Shown one piece after another: positions 18,695-27,967 of a DNA stretch of 64,000 nucleotides. The notes beneath the pieces were generated by a model. That model was given only the letters and a program-made list of their open reading frames with translations, was not told the origin of the DNA and ran no database searches. Position 1 is the first letter of the stretch, and the number at the start of each line of letters is the position of its first letter. The translations under genes and the position numbers were made by a program. Source of the DNA: Streptomyces cinereus (GTDB lineage Bacteria > Pseudomonadota > Gammaproteobacteria > Pseudomonadales > Moraxellaceae); NCBI GenBank assembly GCA_014647715.1, contig BMPS01000003.1:1-64000 (forward strand), written 5' to 3'.

Positions 18695-19735
18695 TTAAGG
18701 CGCAGGGTTCGGGTATAAGGTCTGCACTGCTTCGATATCAGCCAATACCTCCTGGGATAATACCAAGTCTACGGACGCGATATTGCTGGCTAGTTGCTGA
18801 GTGGTGGTTGCCCCAATGATGTTGGCAGTCACAAACGAGCGGCTATTGACAAACGCCAGTGCCATTTGTGCCATATCTAGACTATGTTTTTTAGCGACTT
18901 CGGCATAGGCTTGGGTGGCTTGTTGCGCTTGCTCATTTAAATAACGGGTAAAATGGCTATAAAGGCTCAAACGACTATTGGCAGGCTTGTTACCGCCCAA
19001 ATATTTGCCTGATAACACCCCAAAGGCTAGCGGTGAGTAGGCAAGTAGTCCAATTTGCTCGCGGTGACTGATTTCTGCCAGTCCCACTTCATACAAGCGA
19101 TTGAGTAAACTATAAGGATTTTGTATGGTGATAGGTCTAGCAAGCCCATGTTTATCGGCTTCTGCTAAGTAGCGCATGACGCCCCAGGGGGTATCATTGG
19201 ATAGCCCATAAGCGCGGATGCGACCTTTGGTGATTTCATCATTGAGGGCTTCGATGGTTTCCAAAAATGGCGTCAATTGTTTGGTATCTTGCTGCGCCAT
19301 ACTTTCTGTATAGCCGCGTTGACCAAAAAAGTTGGTCTGACGCTCTGGCCAGTGTAGCTGATAAATATCGATATGGTCGGTTTGCAAGCGCTGTAGATTG
19401 CTGTCTAATGCCGCACGAATGGTTTTTTTATCAAACTTGGTATTGCCATCGCGCAAAAAGTCATTGCGAGAGATTTTACTCGCCAATACCACATCATTTC
19501 GCTTGCCTGTTTTGGCAAACCAGCTACCCATAAAGCGCTCGGTATCACCCTGTTTGTCTTTATCAGGGGGTGACGGATACATCTCTGCGGTATCCCAAAA
19601 GTTCACACCTTGGGCAAGGGCATAATCCATTTGTTCATGGGCATCCTGCTCGCTGTTTTGCTGTCCCCAGGTCATGGTGCCTAAGCAAATTTTGGAGACG
19701 CTATCGCCCAGTCGTGGCAATGTATCAAATTGCAT
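18695..19735 (-). CDS. tas: NADP(H)-dependent aldo/keto reductase, Tas type
   Basis: A 346-residue aldo/keto reductase resembling E. coli Tas from end to end: LGDSVSKICLGTMTWGQQNS near the start, then WDTAEMYPSPP with the catalytic Asp/Tyr, the lysine in VLASKIS and the histidine in IYQLHWPER. It should reduce aldehydes or ketones with NADPH in the cytosol; the natural substrate is not known. It is convergent with ssb and monocistronic. Confidence 0.88.
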   Translation of the reverse strand: MQFDTLPRLGDSVSKICLGTMTWGQQNSEQDAHEQMDYALAQGVNFWDTAEMYPSPPDKDKQGDTERFMGSWFAKTGKRNDVVLASKISRNDFLRDGNTKFDKKTIRAALDSNLQRLQTDHIDIYQLHWPERQTNFFGQRGYTESMAQQDTKQLTPFLETIEALNDEITKGRIRAYGLSNDTPWGVMRYLAEADKHGLARPITIQNPYSLLNRLYEVGLAEISHREQIGLLAYSPLAFGVLSGKYLGGNKPANSRLSLYSHFTRYLNEQAQQATQAYAEVAKKHSLDMAQMALAFVNSRSFVTANIIGATTTQQLASNIASVDLVLSQEVLADIEAVQTLYPNPAP

Positions 19736-20105
19736 GCTATTTTCCTTGTGTTTTGCATTATAGTTTTAATCAGCTTGGTGAGGTGATTGTAGCAAACTCA
19801 TGGTGATAAAGTCGGTTGCAAATTGTAGTGAGTGCGGCAGGTAGCCGCAATAAACAGTGCGCCCAAAATAAGGCGGACAAAATTTTGATTTTTTATGGAT
19901 TGACATTACAACGCAATAAAAATCAGTTATGATAAAGCGTTTCATTGTAGTTAGAAAAATATTCGAGTGTTGGCGCAGAGTGGGTTCAAAATTTTGCGCT
20001 AATGGCAATTTTTATCCTGCATTAATTATTTGATTGTTGATTAATCTGCTTGTGGATGGCGTCACTTTATCGGTGTCAAAAATCATTGTAAAAAGGTATT
20101 CAAGT
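19736..20105. other. intergenic region between tas and gspN
   Basis: It holds promoters for two divergent genes. TTGACA occurs at about 19901-19906 on the plus strand but no -10 stands at the right distance. I see no RNA gene or repeat. Earlier in-frame TTG/GTG codons (20034, 20052, 20074) could extend gspN. Confidence 0.35.
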
Positions 20106-20930
20106 TTGGCAAGTGTCAATTCATTACGTCCGACAAAACTATGGTGGCTGGTAGGTCTGGTTTTGCTTTGCTTAAGCTTGTTGATTCAGCTACCTGCAGC
20201 GTGGTTGCTGCAAAAATTTGCCCCAAACAACCCTTACTTGCAGCAAATATCCGGCAACCTTTGGCAAGGTCAAGCCAATTGGCAAATCAATGCGCGCCCC
20301 AATACGCCGCTGGCGGGTAGTGTCGATTGGCGCTGGCAGCCGTGGCATTTATTGATGGGCAAACTGGGTATGGCAGTCGATATCCGCTCTGGTAAAACCG
20401 ACTTGCAAGGGGTGGTCAAATTCAATAAAACCAGCTGGCAAGCCAATGATTTCAACGGCAAAATCAGCCCTGATACATTAGCGCAGTTGGTCAGTTGGCA
20501 ATTACCCGACACACCGATTACCATCAAAGAAGTGTCGATTGAAAAAAATAAGCAAGGCTATCAAACCGCCAAAGGCAGCATGAATTGGGCAGGCGGTGAT
20601 TTGGGGTATCCCACAGGCGGCAAAACCTACCTCATCAAACTCCCCACCATGCAAGCGACTCTTAGCGCAGATAAAGCCAGTGTGCAGCCAGCAGCCAGCG
20701 CTAATGGTATTAATAGTAGCAACAAGACAGCGCAAGGTAAAAGCTTGCATTTAGCCCTTACTACACCGCAAGCCGAGCGTCTAGGGGATTTTTATCTTGA
20801 CCAAGATAATTTGATAGATGTGTCATTGACCCAGCGGCTGCTCAAAAATATGCCGGCGTACCAAGGCAAAGGGGCTGATGACAGTGTGGTGGTGTCCATT
20901 CGTCAACCTTTGACCAGTATGGGTAATTAG
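20106..20930 (+). CDS. gspN: type II secretion system protein N
   Basis: GspN is an accessory inner-membrane protein of the general secretory pathway. The product has one N-terminal membrane helix (LWWLVGLVLLCLSLLIQLPA) and a periplasmic beta-rich domain with the family's SGNLWQGQANW and GSVDWRWQPWHL. No ATG is available; I choose TTG at 20106 because AAGG stands about 9 bases before it, giving about 274 residues, but TTG 20034 or GTG 20074 are possible. gspC follows after 10 bases. The N-C-D gene order is that of Acinetobacter and Psychrobacter. Confidence 0.85.
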   Translation: MASVNSLRPTKLWWLVGLVLLCLSLLIQLPAAWLLQKFAPNNPYLQQISGNLWQGQANWQINARPNTPLAGSVDWRWQPWHLLMGKLGMAVDIRSGKTDLQGVVKFNKTSWQANDFNGKISPDTLAQLVSWQLPDTPITIKEVSIEKNKQGYQTAKGSMNWAGGDLGYPTGGKTYLIKLPTMQATLSADKASVQPAASANGINSSNKTAQGKSLHLALTTPQAERLGDFYLDQDNLIDVSLTQRLLKNMPAYQGKGADDSVVVSIRQPLTSMGN

Positions 20931-20940
20931 AGACGTAGCG

Positions 20941-21966
20941 ATGATAGCAGATATGATAAAAGCCACCCAGCGCCCCTCATTGAGCCGTAAAACAACGACT
21001 GGTAAATTTGTGCCGATGGCGGTGGTAGAAAAACTGTATCCTTGGTTGCTATTGGCAGCTATTTTTTGGTTGGTGTGGCAAGTAAGCCAAGCAATTTGGC
21101 TAGTGGTTGCCCCGCCCAAAGCCCCCGCACTCACCCCAGTCCCCTTGCAGCCGAACTTGGTCGCACAATCTGCCAATAGCAATGCATTGGATTTTTTTGC
21201 TCAGCCAATTGCCCCGCAAGCGCCGGCAGCGACACCCCCAGATATTAAAGTGGTGGGCGTCACCATTGTCACCCCAGAGAGTCAATCGTATGCAATTTTG
21301 ACCGCCAATGGTAAAACCTTAAGCTATCGTATCAATGACATGATTGATGGCAGTGGTTATAAATTGGTCAAAGTCGCAGCCGATTTTGTAATGGTGGCAG
21401 ATGCAAGCGGTCAAACCAGTAAAGTGCCATTTGGGCAACCATTTTTTCTTGACCAAAGCGAGGCTATCAGAGCCAAAGCTCAAGCTAACGGTGCGGCCGG
21501 CGTGGGTAACGGCTCAAATATGGGACAATCCCCCACACCAAGCTTAGGCGGCGCTGCGCCACAAGCGATTGGCGGCGCGCCAGTGGCTACAGGCGATCCG
21601 CATGATCGAGAAGATTCTGCGCCCACTATGGCGACGTCAAATGGTGCCAATACCTCGCCAAGCGGTGCATCGTCAGCTATTGGTGGGGCGATTCAAGGGC
21701 TTCAGCAAAATGCCTCAGGGTATCTAAGCCAAATGGGTGTGGCAGCGACAGGGCAAGGCTATCTGGTGACCGATGCGATGTCCGCAGGACTAAAAAATCG
21801 ACTGGGGCTACAAACAGGGGATAAAGTCCTCTCCGTCAATGGACAAAACGTGGGTCAAAACCCAACGCAAGATGCCCAGCTACTACGTCAAGTGCAACAA
21901 GCAGGACAAGCCCAAATTCAAGTTCAGCGCGGCGACCAAGTCGTGACAGTACGCCAGTCATTTTGA
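20941..21966 (+). CDS. gspC: type II secretion system protein C
   Basis: GspC links the inner-membrane platform to the secretin. The 341-residue protein has one membrane helix (about 31-58, LYPWLLLAAIFWLVWQVSQA), the periplasmic HR domain (DIKVVGVTIVTPESQSYAIL to VPFGQPFFLD), a long glycine/alanine/proline-rich linker, and a C-terminal PDZ-like domain (GYLVTDAMSAGLKNRLGLQT, GDKVLSVNGQ). It is the middle gene of gspN-gspC-gspD; the other gsp genes are outside the window. Confidence 0.93.
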   Translation: MIADMIKATQRPSLSRKTTTGKFVPMAVVEKLYPWLLLAAIFWLVWQVSQAIWLVVAPPKAPALTPVPLQPNLVAQSANSNALDFFAQPIAPQAPAATPPDIKVVGVTIVTPESQSYAILTANGKTLSYRINDMIDGSGYKLVKVAADFVMVADASGQTSKVPFGQPFFLDQSEAIRAKAQANGAAGVGNGSNMGQSPTPSLGGAAPQAIGGAPVATGDPHDREDSAPTMATSNGANTSPSGASSAIGGAIQGLQQNASGYLSQMGVAATGQGYLVTDAMSAGLKNRLGLQTGDKVLSVNGQNVGQNPTQDAQLLRQVQQAGQAQIQVQRGDQVVTVRQSF

Positions 21967-22049
21967 TAAAAGATAGTAAAAAGTTACAGATGTCATCGCT
22001 ACGTGAGACACAAGTCGGTGATATGCGTTAAAAATTGATAAGGTAAATT

Positions 22050-24467
22050 ATGAAATACCCAACCATGCTAAAGCCACTATTTTTGAGCACGACACTGGCT
22101 ATGAGTATCAGTTTGCTTAGCAGTGGTCTGTCAGCTGCCCATGCAGCCACTGGCTATAAAGTGCATTTGCAGGACGCTGATATCAAGGCGTTTATCGACC
22201 AAATTGCCACCATCACGCAAAAGAACTTTGTGCTAGACCCACGCATTAATGGCAATGTGACGGTGATTTCAAACAAACCCTTATCCCGTCAAGAAGTGTA
22301 TGACTTGTTTTTAGCCGTGATGAAAGTCAATGGCATTGTCGCGATTGATCGCGGGCTGACCACAGAGCTTGTTCCTGATACTGTTGCCAAGCAAGCAGGG
22401 GTGGATGTGGACTTACGGGGTAATACTGCAGGTAGCCAAATGGCGACCCGCATCTATTATCTCACCAACACCAATGCCAATGATATCTTAAGCGTCATCC
22501 GTCCGATGATGCCGCCGTATGCCAATGCCGCTGTGGTGCCAAATGTCAATGCGATTATCCTATCTGACCGCGCTGACAGCCTTAATCAATACGCAAAATT
22601 GATTAGCGATCTTGATAGCAATATGAATGACAAGCTGACCATTATTCCGCTGCGTCATGTAGATGCCAAGCGCATGATGGATTTATTAAGTTCACTGACA
22701 GGTACGGGCGGTGGTACAGCGCCAGCTGCTGCGGGTCAATCAGGACAACCTGCTGTGGCATCAACCGGTGGCAGCCTGATCAATATCATTGCCGACCCGA
22801 TTTCTGATAGGCTGCTGGTCAAAGGTAGTGCCGAGATGACAGCCAAAGTACAGCGAATGGTAGAGCAGTTAGACACCGTGCCGACGCAACGTCTCAGTGG
22901 GCTTCGCGTGTTTCGTCTAAAATATGCCAGTGCCACCCATATTGCAGAAATGCTACGCGGACTGCTTGCCTATCAATCCATCAATAGCTCAGGTGACCAA
23001 ACCACCTTGCAAGCAAGTTCAATGTTTCAATCTAGTAGCGATACCAGTAATAACAGCGCAGCGACCACCACCAATACTACAGCGTCACCCACAGGCTCAC
23101 CGCTTAATACCTCCTCCACTAGCAACACAACGACTGCGCAAAACAACGGCTATCAAGGTAGACCTTTTAGTATTATCGCTGACCAAACCCAAAACTCCGT
23201 TATCGTCAATGCCAACCCAGAGTTAATGGTAGAAATCGAAAATGCCATTAATGAGCTAGATACCCGCCGCGACCAAGTGTTGATTCAAGCGGCGATTATG
23301 GAAATCTCCGGCAATGATACCCAGCAACTTGGCGTACAATGGGCAATGGGCAATGCCAACAGCGGGGTAGGGGTGATTAACTTTAATAACGTTGGTGCAT
23401 CCGCAGTAGGTCTGGCATCTGAGATATTAAGCAAAACCCCAGGTACGGCGGCGGCATCCGTGGCAGGCGCGCTGTTGGGGATTGGCAATAGTAAAACCGA
23501 TAGTAATGGTAATCGTGAGTTTTATGGTGCGATTTTGCAAGCCATCAATAAAACCAACAATGCCAATCTGTTATCCATGCCCTCTATTTTGACGTTGGAT
23601 AACGAAAAAGCCAATATTTTGGTAGGGCAGAACGTGCCATTTGTGACCGGCTCTTATACCACGGCAAGTAACTCATCAACCACGCCGTTTCAAACCGTGA
23701 GCCGTCAAGATGTCGGTATCAATCTTAATGTCATTCCGCATATTGGTGATAATGGCTCAGTGCGACTTGAGATTTCGCAGGAAGTGTCCTCCATTGTCGA
23801 CGGTACCCTCAATAACGTGAGCGGTGTCGTCACCAACAAGAATTTAATCAAAACCACCATTTTAGCGGATAACCAACAAACCGTGGCATTGGGTGGGTTG
23901 ATGCGTGATAACAGCACCTATGGCCAGCAAAAAGTCCCAGGATTGGGTGATGCGCCGATTCTTGGTAATTTATTTCGCTCAAAAAGCAAAAACTCGGACA
24001 AAACCAATCTGATTGTATTTTTACAGCCGACCATTTTGCGTAATGGTAGCGCGGTGGCAAGCGTGACCGAAAAAAGCTTAGACGGTATTCGTACCATGCA
24101 ACTAGTAATTGATAAAAACGGTACGCTCAAACAAATCCCACTTAATATCAGCGCCATGTTCCCCAATACCAATAGGGTGCAAAATGGCGTCAAATTGCCA
24201 ACAAACGACCTGGTTACCCCAGCCGAGCAAAGCTTATCAAACACGCCAAGAGTGTATGCCAATGGTGTCGATATCGTCACGCCCGTGTCATCAAACGTGT
24301 CTCGCACAGGCAGTTCATCGACCACAACTGTCACTCGCCCAGCGAGCAAAACCATCACCCAAGCGACCGTCACACAATCTACAGGGCAGGGCGCAAAAAT
24401 GGCTCAAACGCCTATGGTAATTGCGACGCCGCCTGCGGTGCAGACCATCACCGTGACAAATCCCTAA
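22050..24467 (+). CDS. gspD: type II secretion system secretin GspD
   Basis: GspD forms the outer-membrane channel for folded exoproteins such as lipases. A signal peptide (to about residue 32, ending SAAHA) is followed by the N0 domain (VHLQDADIKAFIDQIATITQ), three N1-N3 repeats with VVPNVNAIILSD and IIADPISDRLLVKG, and the secretin core (DQVLIQAAIMEISGNDTQ, VPFVTGSYTT, VALGGLMRDN). Ser/Thr/Asn-rich loops at about 315-365 and the last 80 residues are low complexity. At 805 residues it is longer than E. coli GspD. It lies 83 bases after gspC. Confidence 0.96.
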   Translation: MKYPTMLKPLFLSTTLAMSISLLSSGLSAAHAATGYKVHLQDADIKAFIDQIATITQKNFVLDPRINGNVTVISNKPLSRQEVYDLFLAVMKVNGIVAIDRGLTTELVPDTVAKQAGVDVDLRGNTAGSQMATRIYYLTNTNANDILSVIRPMMPPYANAAVVPNVNAIILSDRADSLNQYAKLISDLDSNMNDKLTIIPLRHVDAKRMMDLLSSLTGTGGGTAPAAAGQSGQPAVASTGGSLINIIADPISDRLLVKGSAEMTAKVQRMVEQLDTVPTQRLSGLRVFRLKYASATHIAEMLRGLLAYQSINSSGDQTTLQASSMFQSSSDTSNNSAATTTNTTASPTGSPLNTSSTSNTTTAQNNGYQGRPFSIIADQTQNSVIVNANPELMVEIENAINELDTRRDQVLIQAAIMEISGNDTQQLGVQWAMGNANSGVGVINFNNVGASAVGLASEILSKTPGTAAASVAGALLGIGNSKTDSNGNREFYGAILQAINKTNNANLLSMPSILTLDNEKANILVGQNVPFVTGSYTTASNSSTTPFQTVSRQDVGINLNVIPHIGDNGSVRLEISQEVSSIVDGTLNNVSGVVTNKNLIKTTILADNQQTVALGGLMRDNSTYGQQKVPGLGDAPILGNLFRSKSKNSDKTNLIVFLQPTILRNGSAVASVTEKSLDGIRTMQLVIDKNGTLKQIPLNISAMFPNTNRVQNGVKLPTNDLVTPAEQSLSNTPRVYANGVDIVTPVSSNVSRTGSSSTTTVTRPASKTITQATVTQSTGQGAKMAQTPMVIATPPAVQTITVTNP

Positions 24468-24530
24468 AAATGTCCCATAATGCCAAGCATAATGATACTA
24501 TTAAATACCCCTTAGGAGTAGGAGACTTGC

Positions 24531-25376
24531 ATGGATAATCATCAAACTACTGCAGTGAATACGATGAACCTTACCGACAACTCACAAGGCACTTCATGGC
24601 AACTCATTGGGCTGTCACCAGCGTTGGCGGATTTAACCATTGATATTGACAAAAGTTTAAGCATCGGACGCAGTGATAGCAATGATTTGGTATTAGCAAC
24701 CTCACAAATCTCTCGCCAACACGCCAAAATTAACCGTATTGGTGAGCAGCTGTATGTGCAAGACTTAGGCTCAAGCAATGGTACCTTTATCAATGGTGAG
24801 CGTATTGGTACAGACGCACATGCTTTGCAAGCCACCGATGAACTTGCCTTTGCTGACTTGGCATTTTTGGTGGTAAATGCCCCAGTCAACGCACTGGATG
24901 ATGATAGTTTTCTCGATGGTTTACAAGACATTGAGAACTTCACACCCACCACTGACATTCATACCCAAACTGAATCGACTGCATCGGTTGAGCCCATATC
25001 ACCGAACCCTGCAGCCAACGCCGCGCCTGTGATTGATGTCGTTACCACGCAAGATTTTTTACCTAGCGAGCAGCTGACCAACACTCACGTCGAACAATCC
25101 GTACCTTCTACACCAACGACAACAGTTGACGTAGCAAGCGTTGATAATCCCACATCACCGATAGTTAATACACCGGCTCAGCCGCCTGTTGTCACTGAAG
25201 CAGTAGCAGTATCATCACAGCCCGTTGTCCCATCCGTTCAGCCAGCGCAACCATCGCCAGTTAGCACAGTAGAAGCTGATGCAATCAAACCTGCGGCAAA
25301 GAAAAACGCCACAGTTGCGATAATAATCGTGGTAATTATTGCGCTGATTATTGCATCAGTGTTGTTAATGTATTAG
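24531..25376 (+). CDS. FHA-domain protein with C-terminal membrane helix
   Basis: The forkhead-associated domain (about residues 25-115) has all its key residues, GRSDSNDLVL, SRQHAKI and GSSNGTFINGERI, so it should bind phosphothreonine peptides. A disordered Ser/Thr/Pro/Val region follows (about 125-255), then a basic AAKKN and one membrane helix to the end, making it a cytosolic tail-anchored protein. It is 63 bases after gspD and probably in the same operon, so it may link secretion to a kinase; that is inference. A PP2C/kinase fusion lies far away at 57-59 kb. Confidence 0.8.
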   Translation: MDNHQTTAVNTMNLTDNSQGTSWQLIGLSPALADLTIDIDKSLSIGRSDSNDLVLATSQISRQHAKINRIGEQLYVQDLGSSNGTFINGERIGTDAHALQATDELAFADLAFLVVNAPVNALDDDSFLDGLQDIENFTPTTDIHTQTESTASVEPISPNPAANAAPVIDVVTTQDFLPSEQLTNTHVEQSVPSTPTTTVDVASVDNPTSPIVNTPAQPPVVTEAVAVSSQPVVPSVQPAQPSPVSTVEADAIKPAAKKNATVAIIIVVIIALIIASVLLMY

Positions 25377-25477
25377 GGTTTAGGTAGCAAATAAACGGCG
25401 TAAGGCACCTAAAATGCGGATTTGAATCATTAAATTTACGTTTTAGCAAAAAAAATGAAAAAAAACTAAAAAAACGC

Positions 25478-25505
25478 TTGCAAGATTAAAAATATTTGCT
25501 AAAAT
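25478..25505 (+). promoter_or_regulatory. promoter of the tRNA-tuf operon
   Basis: TTGCAA at 25478-25483 and TAAAAT at 25500-25505, 16 bases apart, placed about 22 bases before the first tRNA. Confidence 0.65.
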
Positions 25506-25527
25506 GCTCACCACTTTCAAGCGATAC

Positions 25528-25603
<76 letters not shown>

Positions 25604-25646
25604 TCCTTTAACACATCGTGTTAAGCGTACCTTGAAAGACAACTAT

Positions 25647-25700
25647 GGTGGGGTTCCCGAGCGGTCAAAGGGGACGGACTGTAAATCCGTTGCGAGAGTT
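25647..25700 (+). pseudogene. tRNA-Tyr (anticodon GTA), 5' part only
   Basis: The acceptor 5' strand GGTGGGG, D-arm (TTCCCGAGCGGTCAAAGGGGA) and anticodon arm with GTA (ACGGACTGTAAATCCGT) are intact and clearly tRNA-Tyr, and the variable arm begins (TGCGAGAG). Then the sequence runs into unrelated DNA: no T-arm (no GGTTCGAAT-like loop), no acceptor 3' strand complementary to GGTGGGG and no CCA before tRNA-Gly starts at 25773. Its place, second in Thr-Tyr-Gly-Thr-tuf, is the conserved place for the functional gene. It cannot give a normal tRNA as read. Confidence 0.8.
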
Positions 25701-25772
25701 GCCTGCTATTGTTATCTGAATATTCCCTAATGACGTTAACAGTAAGTCCAGTATGCTTGGGCGGGTCGCATT

Positions 25773-25846
25773 GCGGGTGTAGTTTAGTGGTAGAACCTCA
25801 GCCTTCCAAGCTGATGGTGCGGGTTCGATTCCCGCCACCCGCTCCA
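25773..25846 (+). tRNA. tRNA-Gly (anticodon TCC)
   Basis: Acceptor GCGGGTG with CACCCGC, anticodon loop CTTCCAA, T-arm GCGGGTTCGATTCCCGC, encoded CCA. 74 nt. Confidence 0.97.
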
Positions 25847-25866
25847 TTATTCTAAACCAAAGTTTT

Positions 25867-25941
<75 letters not shown>

Positions 25942-26061
25942 GTTTTATAGAAAATACATTGATAGAAATCAAAAAATAGTTGAGGCAGCACAGATGTGTT
26001 GCCTTTTGTTTTAGCAATAACAAAAAAGTTTGACCATAAAGATGAAGGCTATGGAAAAAAC

Positions 26062-26089
26062 TTGAAATTTATGTTAAATTTGCTATTTT
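26062..26089 (+). promoter_or_regulatory. possible additional promoter of tuf
   Basis: TTGAAA at 26062-26067 and TATTTT at 26084-26089, 16 bases apart. tuf may also be read through from the tRNA promoter. Confidence 0.4.
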
Positions 26090-26208
26090 AGTGACCTAGC
26101 AACACTCAAATTGGCAACACCAGCACTGGCAATACAGATACACCAGTTGGTTTATAGCTTTGAGCTAGGGTATTGCTAACAGTTTAACAATGATCAGAGG
26201 ATTAAATT

Positions 26209-27399
26209 ATGGCAAAGGCCAAGTTTGAACGTACTAAACCACACGTTAACGTAGGCACCATTGGACACGTTGACCATGGTAAAACAACCCTAACAGCTGC
26301 GATTGCAACTGTAGCAGCAAAACACAACGGTGGTGAAGCCAAAGACTACGCGTCAATTGACTCAGCCCCTGAAGAAAAAGCCCGTGGTATCACCATCAAC
26401 ACCTCACACATTGAATATGACACCCAAGCACGTCACTACGCACACGTAGACTGTCCTGGCCATGCTGACTATGTTAAAAACATGATCACCGGTGCTGCAC
26501 AGATGGATGGCGCTATCCTAGTTGTATCAGCCACTGACGGCCCAATGCCACAAACCCGTGAACACATCCTACTATCACGCCAAGTAGGTGTACCGTACAT
26601 CATGGTATTCATGAACAAATGTGACATGGTTGATGACGAAGAACTACTAGAACTTGTCGAAATGGAAGTACGTGAACTACTATCAAGCTACGACTTCCCT
26701 GGCGATGACACCCCAATCATCAAAGGTTCTGCCCTAGAAGCCCTAAATGGCGGCGAAGGCAAATACGGTGAACCAGCTGTACTAGAACTACTTGACACCC
26801 TAGACAGCTACATCCCAGAACCAGAACGTGCGATTGACAAACCATTCTTGATGCCAATCGAAGACGTATTCTCAATCTCTGGTCGTGGTACAGTCGTAAC
26901 CGGTCGTGTAGAATCAGGCGTCATCAAAGTTGGTGAAGAAATTGAAATCGTTGGTATCAAACCAACCGCAAAAACCACCTGTACTGGCGTTGAAATGTTC
27001 CGTAAACTACTAGACGAAGGTCGTGCAGGCGAAAACTGTGGTGTACTACTACGTGGTACCAAACGTGAAGACGTACAACGTGGTCAAGTATTGGCTAAAC
27101 CAGGTTCAATCAAACCACACACCAAATTTGACGCAGAAGTATACGTACTATCAAAAGAAGAAGGTGGTCGTCACACCCCATTCTTAAATGGTTACCGTCC
27201 ACAATTCTACTTCCGTACCACTGACGTAACTGGCGCAATCCAATTACCAGAAGGTACAGAGATGGTAATGCCTGGCGATAACGTTGAAATGAACGTAGAG
27301 CTAATCCACCCAATCGCAATGGACCAAGGCTTACGCTTTGCAATCCGTGAAGGTGGCCGTACTGTAGGTGCGGGTGTTGTTGCTAAAGTTAACGACTAA
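26209..27399 (+). CDS. tuf: translation elongation factor Tu
   Basis: GTPase carrying aminoacyl-tRNA to the ribosomal A site. At 396 residues it has the full three-domain length, with G1 GHVDHGKTT (19-27), switch region [13 protein letters not shown]3 DCPGHADY and G4 NKCD. Codon use is strongly biased, typical of a highly expressed gene. It sits behind the Thr-Tyr-Gly-Thr tRNA genes, corresponding to tufB of E. coli. AGAGG about 10 bases before the ATG is the ribosome site. Confidence 0.99.
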   Translation: MAKAKFERTKPHVNVGTIGHVDHGKTTLTAAIATVAAKHNGGEAKDYASIDSAPEEKARGITINTSHIEYDTQARHYAHVDCPGHADYVKNMITGAAQMDGAILVVSATDGPMPQTREHILLSRQVGVPYIMVFMNKCDMVDDEELLELVEMEVRELLSSYDFPGDDTPIIKGSALEALNGGEGKYGEPAVLELLDTLDSYIPEPERAIDKPFLMPIEDVFSISGRGTVVTGRVESGVIKVGEEIEIVGIKPTAKTTCTGVEMFRKLLDEGRAGENCGVLLRGTKREDVQRGQVLAKPGSIKPHTKFDAEVYVLSKEEGGRHTPFLNGYRPQFYFRTTDVTGAIQLPEGTEMVMPGDNVEMNVELIHPIAMDQGLRFAIREGGRTVGAGVVAKVND

Positions 27400-27415
27400 T
27401 CGTTAGCAAGCATAT

Positions 27416-27444
27416 AAAAGAGTCACTTCGGTGGCTCTTTTTTT
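27416..27444 (+). terminator. terminator of tuf
   Basis: GAGTCAC pairs with GTGGCTC through one wobble, closed by a TTCG tetraloop, followed by seven T. Confidence 0.9.
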
Positions 27445-27457
27445 ATGGAAATAAATT

Positions 27458-27967
27458 ATGACGGTAATATCGATATATAACTTAGATAAAACGAGTACAC
27501 AAGATAATGGTGCCGACAAGATACTGGCGCAGCTGGCACAAATTGAATCCGAGCTTTTTGTCCAAGATGCTTGGTCGGCCGCGCAAATCAATTCACTGCT
27601 CGCGCAGCCATTTAACCATATAATTTATGCGACAGACGAGCTAAATCAGCGATTGGTCGGCTATTGTTTTTACAGCCACATATTTGAAGATACGGAAATT
27701 TTAAGAATCGGAACTTGTCTTGATTATCAACAGCAGGGTATTGCAAGCCAATTGTTAAAGGCTATAGCGCAAATGTGCCAAGTAGCGGGTGCCGAGCGGG
27801 TGCTATTAGAGGTAAGAGAAGACAATTATGCTGCCATTGCATTTTATCAAAAACATGGGTTTGAACAGATTGCCGTTCGCAAAAATTACTACGATAATCA
27901 TGACATGACCAAAACCCATGCATTAATTATGCAGCGCAGATTCAATGCTACATTAAACGCTAAGTAG
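27458..27967 (+). CDS. rimI: ribosomal-protein-alanine N-acetyltransferase RimI
   Basis: GNAT-fold enzyme that acetylates the N-terminal alanine of ribosomal protein S18. The acetyl-CoA site is seen as RIGTCLDYQQQGIASQLL, followed by LLEVREDNYAAIAFYQKHGF, both RimI-like. At 169 residues it is about 20 longer at the N-terminus than E. coli RimI. It lies 14 bases beyond the tuf terminator. Its last 8 bases overlap the end of the convergent bpt gene. Confidence 0.82.
   Translation: MTVISIYNLDKTSTQDNGADKILAQLAQIESELFVQDAWSAAQINSLLAQPFNHIIYATDELNQRLVGYCFYSHIFEDTEILRIGTCLDYQQQGIASQLLKAIAQMCQVAGAERVLLEVREDNYAAIAFYQKHGFEQIAVRKNYYDNHDMTKTHALIMQRRFNATLNAK

Noticed and set aside
25665-25847. 60-codon minus-strand frame across tRNA-Tyr and tRNA-Gly
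   Set aside because: It is the antisense of tRNA genes (the MERVAGIEPA type of false protein) and not a gene.
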